From assembly GCA_024743355.1 (NCBI GenBank), contig JANSWS010000021.1, positions 1 through 40,160 of the forward strand: a stretch of DNA of 40,160 bases, read 5' to 3'. This DNA is from a bacterium (GTDB lineage: Bacteria > Planctomycetota > Planctomycetia > Pirellulales > Pirellulaceae). This document shows positions 35,313-40,160 of the stretch, piece by piece. Made by a program: the position numbers and the translations under genes. Below the pieces are notes generated by a model. That model ran no database searches and was not told the DNA's origin. It saw only the letters and a list, made by a program, of their open reading frames with translations. The stretch's first letter is position 1. Each line of letters begins with the position of its first letter.

Positions 35313-35380
35313 GAACCTATCCGACAACCAAAGAGAACCGCGGCTAACGCCAAAGCGGCTCATGGTTGTCGGATAGGTTC
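35313..35380. repeat. palindromic repeat family, copy 3 (perfect stem)
   Basis: GAACCTATCCGACAACC (35313-35329) and GGTTGTCGGATAGGTTC (35364-35380) are exact reverse complements, a 17 bp stem. The core reads AAAGAGAACCGCGGCTAACG. It differs from copy 1 by a paired change, A to C on the left and T to G on the right. Confidence 0.92.
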
Positions 35381-35530
35381 TCAGTTGGACAGCGCCACTT
35401 TCGATTAGCCGTAAGGGCATTAGCCCCGGTTTTCGAAGGGCTTAGGCACCACTCCACCAGAAATCGTGTTATCACGTTTAACCAAGGATTTGCCAAGAGT
35501 TTTATCGAAAGTGACGGTGCCCAGTTAGTA
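35381..35530. other. gap after the ankyrin-dehydratase gene
   Basis: A 10 bp inverted repeat CACTTTCGAT (35396-35405) and ATCGAAAGTG (35504-35513) spans most of this 150 bp stretch, which also has GGCATTAGCCCCGG. It may be another decayed repeat element. No gene is seen. Confidence 0.5.
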
Positions 35531-37264
35531 TCAGCCTGCCGCGACCGATTTCCAAGCCTCATTCAGGCCCTGCAGAATCTCGACCGAAGTGACATAGGAC
35601 AGCGAGTTGCATTGCGAGGCCACCTCTCCGGCCAGCCCATGAACGTGGGCAGCCAGATAGGCAGCATCAAATGCTTCGATGCCTTGCGCGAGCAAAGCCG
35701 CAATCATACCCGTTAGAACATCGCCCGAACCGCCCGTTGCCAATGCCGAGTTGCCAGTTGTATTGATCGCCAATCGGGTTCCATCCGTGATGATGGTTCC
35801 AGGCCCCTTCAACAGCAGCACCACATCCCATTGTTCGGCATATGCCACTGCCAGTTCTTGTCGGTTGGCTGTTATTTGGGGAATGGTTTTGCCGGTCAGC
35901 CGTGCGAATTCGCCCAAATGCGGTGTCAGCACGCGAGGTGCGTTGTTGTTGCGGATCTTCAATAACTCCGCGGATTCCGAAAAAGCATTCAAGCCATCCG
36001 CGTCCAGCACAACGGGCACTTCTAGCTGACTATAGAGCTTATGCACCAATGCTCGAACAGCGAAACTCTGCCCCAATCCCGGGCCAACCGCGACCGCATC
36101 CGCTCGTGCCAAGGTTTTTTGCAGATCCTTCCAGGACTCACCGCAAGCCTTGCCATCTTGCTCTGCAAGCGGAACAGTCATCAAGGAAGGATGCGATGCG
36201 GCAACCACTTCGACCACGGATACTGGAGTGGCTACTGTCACCAGACCGGCGCCCGAATGCAGTGCTGCCTGGCCTGCCAGACAGGCAGCACCTGACATTC
36301 CACGGCTGCCAGCCACCACGCATGCAGTCCCAAAGGTTCCCTTGTGACCATCTTCCGGTCGGGGCATCAAGCCAGATGGGCGACGTATGCGAGTCAGCCT
36401 TCGGTCGCTGCTGACTTCCGCCGAGCGATTCATCGATGCGCTCAACTCGGCAGCAATCCTGGCATTGCCCTGGGACTGGGCGATGTCCAAAGCGGTTTGA
36501 CCGTCTCGCTTTCGATGGACGTCAGCTCCGGCTTTCAAGAGCAAACGCGTGACCTCTACACAATCCTCACGTTGCAATGCGTTCATCTGCAAAGGCGTCA
36601 TCCCATAGAACTTGGACTCCGCGCGTATGTTTTCAGAATCCACTCGGGCACCGCGTTCCAGCAACAGCCGCACAACTTCCGGCTCGTGCTCACTGGCCCA
36701 ATGAAGCGGTTTACCACCATAGCAATTCAATTCATCGGCTTCGATATGCGCCCCGGCGTCGAGCAGCATCTTGACAATTTCCACATGCCCGTTGTGACAG
36801 GGCCAATGCAGGGGAGTATCACCCAATCTACCGCGTTGATGGACGGCCAGTGGATCCATCTCCAGATGCCGGCGCACGATTTCAGTAAAGCCCAGTCTTG
36901 CGGCAATATGAATCGTCGCCCCCGTCGCCAAGGTTCCCTCGGCTTTGTCCGGAATCTCATTCAAGAAGTAGTCAATGATCGGTTCGGCATTGGGGCGATC
37001 GGAAAAATACCGGCATTGGGCCGCGACGAATATTGCCGGATAGCTGCTACCGGGATGCGAGTAAACTTCTGCCCCGCGCTCCACCAGGAGTTTGACGATC
37101 TCGAGTTGTGCATGACCTGCCGCACAGTGCAGTGCCGTGCGCTCTTCCCAGGCATCGGGGGACAGGTCGCGAGCATTCAACAAATCGGGATTGGCATCCA
37201 GTGCCAATCGAACTTGCTCCACGTCTCCATTTCGAATGAGTTGCTTGAATTCTTGAAATCTCAT
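35531..37264 (-). CDS. ankyrin-repeat protein fused to ADP-dependent NAD(P)H-hydrate dehydratase
   Basis: The 577-residue product has two parts in one frame. Residues 1-280 are about six to seven ankyrin repeats (for example RTALHCAAGHAQLEIVKLLV, DTPLHWPCHNGHVEIVKMLL, KPLHWASEHEPEVVRLLLER). Residues about 290-577 are a full NnrD/NAXD domain: HKGTFGTACVVAGSRGMSGA, AVGPGLGQS, VLDADGLNAF, TPHLGEFARLTG, KGPGTIITDG and NTTGNSALATGGSGDVLTG, with catalytic Asp515. The dehydratase repairs hydrated NADH and NADPH. Its usual partner, the NnrE epimerase domain, is missing. The ATG at 37264 has AAGG close upstream. Confidence 0.92.
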   Translation of the reverse strand: MRFQEFKQLIRNGDVEQVRLALDANPDLLNARDLSPDAWEERTALHCAAGHAQLEIVKLLVERGAEVYSHPGSSYPAIFVAAQCRYFSDRPNAEPIIDYFLNEIPDKAEGTLATGATIHIAARLGFTEIVRRHLEMDPLAVHQRGRLGDTPLHWPCHNGHVEIVKMLLDAGAHIEADELNCYGGKPLHWASEHEPEVVRLLLERGARVDSENIRAESKFYGMTPLQMNALQREDCVEVTRLLLKAGADVHRKRDGQTALDIAQSQGNARIAAELSASMNRSAEVSSDRRLTRIRRPSGLMPRPEDGHKGTFGTACVVAGSRGMSGAACLAGQAALHSGAGLVTVATPVSVVEVVAASHPSLMTVPLAEQDGKACGESWKDLQKTLARADAVAVGPGLGQSFAVRALVHKLYSQLEVPVVLDADGLNAFSESAELLKIRNNNAPRVLTPHLGEFARLTGKTIPQITANRQELAVAYAEQWDVVLLLKGPGTIITDGTRLAINTTGNSALATGGSGDVLTGMIAALLAQGIEAFDAAYLAAHVHGLAGEVASQCNSLSYVTSVEILQGLNEAWKSVAAG

Positions 37265-37594
37265 TGCCTTAGGATTGCGGTTCGATGAATACGGGCGTGA
37301 ATGGAAAAACTCGCAGAGCGACGCTTAGTATAAGATTTTTGGATCTACCCCACATGCAACACGCGTGAAAGACTCTACAAGTCGCTGCAATCGGGATGAC
37401 GGCAACACGGCAGTTGTTCTTTGCACGATGCGTCAGAGCACTTGCTGCAAGAGAATACAAGCGATCCGCCGCATCTCCCTGAACCCGTGATGCTCGTGGC
37501 TGCGGCAGCCGACAGCCCTAAGCTTGCCCAAATTGGGTTAAACTGGTCGCTTGGAACTCGCGCCTGCCACCTCTCATCCCAACAAGCTCCGCAG
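37265..37594. promoter_or_regulatory. divergent promoter region of the ankyrin and SLC13 genes
   Basis: These 330 bp lie between two divergent genes. CCCAA-A-TTGGG (37527-37537) is a perfect 11 bp palindrome 58 bp before the transporter start and may be an operator. The transporter frame is open back to a TTG at 37421. No convincing -10/-35 pair was seen. Confidence 0.35.
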
Positions 37595-39193
37595 ATGCAA
37601 GAAGATTCTAAGAAGTTCAGGGTTCAATGGATCGGTTTCTTTCTAGGCCCTATTCTGGCCATAGCCTGCCTGTTCTGGCTGCCCGACAGTTATCAACTCA
37701 AAGATAGTCTCACAGTTCCTGGCGAGACGAGCTCCGTCGAACAACAAGTCGTCTCTGGCTCCGGGACCACACAGAGCTTTTCCTGGGCCGGTCGTGCGAC
37801 CCTGGCGGTCATGATCTGGATGGGAGTGTGGTGGCTCACCGAGGCAATCGATATCAGCGCGACCGCGCTCTTGCCGCTGGTTCTGTTCCCTCTGCTCGGT
37901 GCCAGCGACATCAAAGCAGCAGCCTTCCCCTATGCCGACCACTTGATCTTTCTCTATTTCGGCGGCTTCATTCTTGCCATGTCCATGGAACGCTGGGGAC
38001 TCGGTAAACGCATTGCATTGATGACCTTGCGGCTAATCGGTACCACGGCACCGCGGATGATAGCCGGCTTTATGTCGGTAACGGCGGTGCTCAGCGCCTT
38101 TGTATCGAACACTGCCACCACCGCCATGATGTTGCCGATTGCGATCAGCACCATCGGCCTGCTCCGCAGCCAGCAAACGCCGCAGTCGAGCGCAAGTGAA
38201 AAGGCGCGGATCGACAGCTTCAGCACCTGCCTGCTGCTCAGCATCGCTTATTCGGCAAGCGTGGGTGGCATCATGACGATCATCGGCACACCCACCAACG
38301 CTTTTCTGATCGGCTTTCTCCGCGATGGCATCGCCGAGCCTTACCGAAGCGACTTCAGCTTCGCCGGCTGGTTGCCCATCGGCGTTTCCTTAGCCGCCAT
38401 ATTCCTGCCCATCATTTATATCGTCATGACACGCTTTCTATTCCCGATTCAAGGCGTGGAACTATCGGGCGGCAAGGCCATGATCGACGGCCAGCTCCGC
38501 GAGTTGGGAAGCGTGCATCGGGGCGAATGGAATACGTTGCTGGTTTTCCTGGCCACCGTCACTCTGTGGCTCGTGCGACCGCTGATCACTCCGCTCGAGC
38601 TCACTCTGGGCGGGCGGACGTTTCAGCCACTAGCCGGACTAACTGACACGGGGATCGCCATGGTCGCGGCAATCCTGCTCTTTCTGCTGCCAGTACGTCT
38701 GCGAGAGCGGCAATTCACCATGGATTGGACGACGGCGAACCAAATGCCTTGGGGTATTCTGATTCTGTTCGGTGGCGGATTGAGCCTGGCTGCCGCGGTC
38801 AAAGCGAATGGAGTGGCAGAGTTCATTGGAAGCTACGCGGGAGTGTTTGGCAGCCTTCCGACCCTAGTGACCGTGCTCATGGTCACTACGGCCATCGTCT
38901 TCCTGACCGAATTGACCTCCAATGTGGCCACGACGACTTCGCTGGTCCCGGTGCTGGCCGCCTTGGCGCCGGCGGTCGGCGTCCATCCCTATCTGCTGAT
39001 CATACCAGCCACCGTGGCTGCCAGTTGCGCATTCATGCTGCCTGTGGCCACTCCCCCCAATGCCATCGTATTTGGCTCCGGAGAAATTGCCCTGCCACAG
39101 ATGGTCCGAACCGGCTTCGTTCTGAACCTGCTGGCCATTCTGGTTGTGACCGCCTTGACATTTCTGGTCGTGCAACCCTTTCTGGGGATTTAG
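37595..39193 (+). CDS. SLC13/DASS-type sodium-coupled anion symporter
   Basis: From the ATG at 37595 the product has 532 residues and about 11-12 membrane segments. The two family signatures are present: SNTATTAMMLPIA in the first half and SNVATTTSLVPVLAAL in the second, the Ser-Asn-Thr type motifs that bind sodium and the carboxylate. The end, FMLPVATPPNAIVFGSG, is also typical. Likely substrates are dicarboxylates such as succinate, or sulfate; I cannot choose. The start is uncertain: there is no clear ribosome site at 37595, and a TTG at 37421 is in frame, but the extra 58 residues are not membrane-like and not family-like. Confidence 0.9.
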   Translation: MQEDSKKFRVQWIGFFLGPILAIACLFWLPDSYQLKDSLTVPGETSSVEQQVVSGSGTTQSFSWAGRATLAVMIWMGVWWLTEAIDISATALLPLVLFPLLGASDIKAAAFPYADHLIFLYFGGFILAMSMERWGLGKRIALMTLRLIGTTAPRMIAGFMSVTAVLSAFVSNTATTAMMLPIAISTIGLLRSQQTPQSSASEKARIDSFSTCLLLSIAYSASVGGIMTIIGTPTNAFLIGFLRDGIAEPYRSDFSFAGWLPIGVSLAAIFLPIIYIVMTRFLFPIQGVELSGGKAMIDGQLRELGSVHRGEWNTLLVFLATVTLWLVRPLITPLELTLGGRTFQPLAGLTDTGIAMVAAILLFLLPVRLRERQFTMDWTTANQMPWGILILFGGGLSLAAAVKANGVAEFIGSYAGVFGSLPTLVTVLMVTTAIVFLTELTSNVATTTSLVPVLAALAPAVGVHPYLLIIPATVAASCAFMLPVATPPNAIVFGSGEIALPQMVRTGFVLNLLAILVVTALTFLVVQPFLGI

Positions 39194-39234
39194 GCATGAG
39201 TCGCTAGGCAAAAGGAATCGGAATTCCCGCCAAC

Positions 39235-39262
39235 TTGACTTTTCTGACGAACCGTCAATAAT
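39235..39262 (+). promoter_or_regulatory. promoter and TetR operator upstream of the regulator gene
   Basis: TTGACT (39235-39240, 5/6) and AATAAT (39257-39262, 5/6) are separated by 16 bp. The spacer contains the palindrome TGACG-AAC-CGTCA (39245-39257), placed so that a bound repressor would block RNA polymerase. Transcription should begin about 7 bp after the -10, at or next to the ATG at 39269, so the message may be leaderless. Confidence 0.6.
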
Positions 39263-39268
39263 GTTCGC

Positions 39269-39991
39269 ATGGCAACAATGACGAGAAAACAACGAGAGAT
39301 CCAGGAGCGGGAACAGCAAATACTGGCCCTGGCGCGGGCGATTTTGGTTCGCGAGGGCTATCAGGCACTCAGCATGGATCGATTGGCGGCGGAAATGGAA
39401 TACGCCAAGGGCACGATTTACAACCACTTCCCCAACAAAGAGGAAATCGTTGCCGCCTTAGCTCTGAAGTCCTTAGAAAAACGGCGCAAGATGTTTGAGA
39501 GGGCAGCTTTGTTGGCTCAAGGGTCGCGAAAGCGAATGACTGCTATCGGCTGCGCTTGCGACATTTATGCCAGCGAATGCTGCGAACACTTCGCCGTTGA
39601 ACAGATGCTTCGCATTTCAGCAATCTGGGAAAAATCTTCTCAAACGCGGCAAAAATTGATTCAACAGTGCGAATTCCGATCCATGTCCATCGTAGCTGGT
39701 ATCGTTCGCGACGCTCAAGCGGCAGGCGACCTGAAGTTACCGGTTGGATTGTCGGCCGAAGAATTCGTGTTTGGCTTCTGGTCACTCACCTATGGTAGTC
39801 ATGCCTTGATATCGTCCAGCCCATCCCTGGCGGAAATCGGAATTGAGAATCCGGTCCGCAGCATTCGCTACCATGGCTGGACCCTGATGAACGGTTTTGG
39901 TTGGCAGCCGCTGGAGACTTTCGAGCAAACGGAAGCCTGGACAGCGGAACTGGCCGAGGGAATTGTGAAACATGCTCATGAAGATGAATAA
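39269..39991 (+). CDS. TetR/AcrR family transcriptional regulator
   Basis: The 240-residue protein has a TetR-type DNA-binding region (about 15-65) with the helix-turn-helix LSMDRLAAEMEYAKGTIYNH then FPNKEEIVAAL, and a helical ligand-binding domain in the remainder. A cysteine-containing stretch, CACDIYASECCEHFAVEQML, lies near 95-115. It is probably autoregulated through the palindrome in its own promoter. The next gene overlaps its end by 14 bp, so the regulator likely controls it; this is the usual layout of TetR with a membrane-fusion/efflux operon. Start could also be the ATG at 39278. Confidence 0.92.
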   Translation: MATMTRKQREIQEREQQILALARAILVREGYQALSMDRLAAEMEYAKGTIYNHFPNKEEIVAALALKSLEKRRKMFERAALLAQGSRKRMTAIGCACDIYASECCEHFAVEQMLRISAIWEKSSQTRQKLIQQCEFRSMSIVAGIVRDAQAAGDLKLPVGLSAEEFVFGFWSLTYGSHALISSSPSLAEIGIENPVRSIRYHGWTLMNGFGWQPLETFEQTEAWTAELAEGIVKHAHEDE

Positions 39992-40160
39992 GCAACCCGG
40001 ATCAACACCTTTTTTTGGCCGTTTTATGACACATCGTCAATTACTGACTCGGCGTGCAGCCAGCGTGGTAGCTTTGGTTGTGCTGCTGTCCACCTTGGTT
40101 GTAGCCGCCCTCCGCCACGAACTCTCGAATGAGACCGACGGCTCCCAGTTAACCCACCGC
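39978..40160 (+). CDS. membrane-anchored protein, N-terminal part (possible efflux membrane-fusion protein; cut by the window end)
   Basis: An open frame of 61 codons runs from the ATG at 39978 to the window edge. It has a basic N-terminus (THRQLLTRRAAS) and one hydrophobic helix (about 29-45, VVALVVLLSTLVVAAL), so it looks membrane-anchored. It overlaps the tetR end by 14 bp. By context it may be the periplasmic adaptor of an RND or ABC efflux system, but the visible part has no diagnostic motif. ATGs at 39984 and 40026 are other possible starts. Confidence 0.55.
   Translation, partial: MKMNKQPGSTPFFGRFMTHRQLLTRRAASVVALVVLLSTLVVAALRHELSNETDGSQLTHR
40027..40039. promoter_or_regulatory. possible second TetR operator
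   Basis: TGAC-ACAT-CGTCA has the same half-sites and the same 13 bp length as TGACGAACCGTCA in the tetR promoter, and the flanks also agree (TT before, AT after). It lies inside the beginning of the downstream gene, at the ATG at 40026. Confidence 0.35.

Noticed and set aside
36344-37288. 314-codon plus-strand frame opposite the ankyrin part
   Set aside because: The minus-strand ankyrin repeats are periodic and convincing, whereas this frame has no recognisable domain.

Overview
The window looks like chromosomal DNA from a planctomycete of the Pirellulaceae type (inference). The evidence is an ECF sigma factor gene overlapping a DWG-type Ser/Thr kinase gene, a Tat-exported Gfo/Idh/MocA oxidoreductase next to a DoxX-like membrane protein, a UVR-motif protein, the futalosine menaquinone genes mqnA-mqnC, weak Shine-Dalgarno sequences with several GTG starts, and gaps full of short palindromic and heptamer repeats. 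I see no rRNA, tRNA, CRISPR array, prophage or transposase gene.

Layout, left half. The end of sufD and a Rieske ferredoxin gene (1-1113, +) face ald-mtnA (3475-1166, -). A divergent Nramp-related transporter (3813-5243) is followed by a UVR protein, panD and a secreted GH99/WbsX-like protein (5471-8028, +). A beta-hydroxyacid dehydrogenase, a lactate permease and an EVE-domain protein follow on the minus strand (8047-12235). A DoxX-like gene and a Tat-signal oxidoreductase (12995-15817, +) end at a strong intrinsic terminator. A tight minus-strand cluster, ECF sigma > Ser/Thr kinase > TGS GTPase > DNA polymerase X, fills 21526-16049.

Layout, right half. A gene-free block (21527-23146) holds two copies of a roughly 400 bp structured repeat, one interrupted by a 144 bp MITE-like element with 19 bp inverted ends and a 9 bp target duplication. 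Then come mqnA-mqnC, a small membrane protein, a pyruvate/indolepyruvate decarboxylase and an HrpB helicase (23147-30377, +). On the minus strand are an M16 peptidase, a secreted endonuclease/exonuclease/phosphatase and an ankyrin-NAD(P)H-hydrate dehydratase fusion (37264-30821). The window closes with an SLC13-type transporter, a TetR regulator with a probable autoregulatory operator, and the start of a membrane-anchored gene cut by the window edge.

Most genes are housekeeping or general metabolism: Fe-S assembly, alanine and methionine salvage, pantothenate, menaquinone, NAD(P)HX repair and DNA repair. The less ordinary content is in the repeats: the MITE with its empty-site comparison, a three-member hairpin family with a compensatory base change, CTAGC heptamer arrays at gene ends, and a dispersed 75 bp repeat. 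Notable protein features are the ankyrin-dehydratase fusion, the Nramp relative without recognisable metal motifs, and the kinase with a Cache-like tail but no membrane segment.
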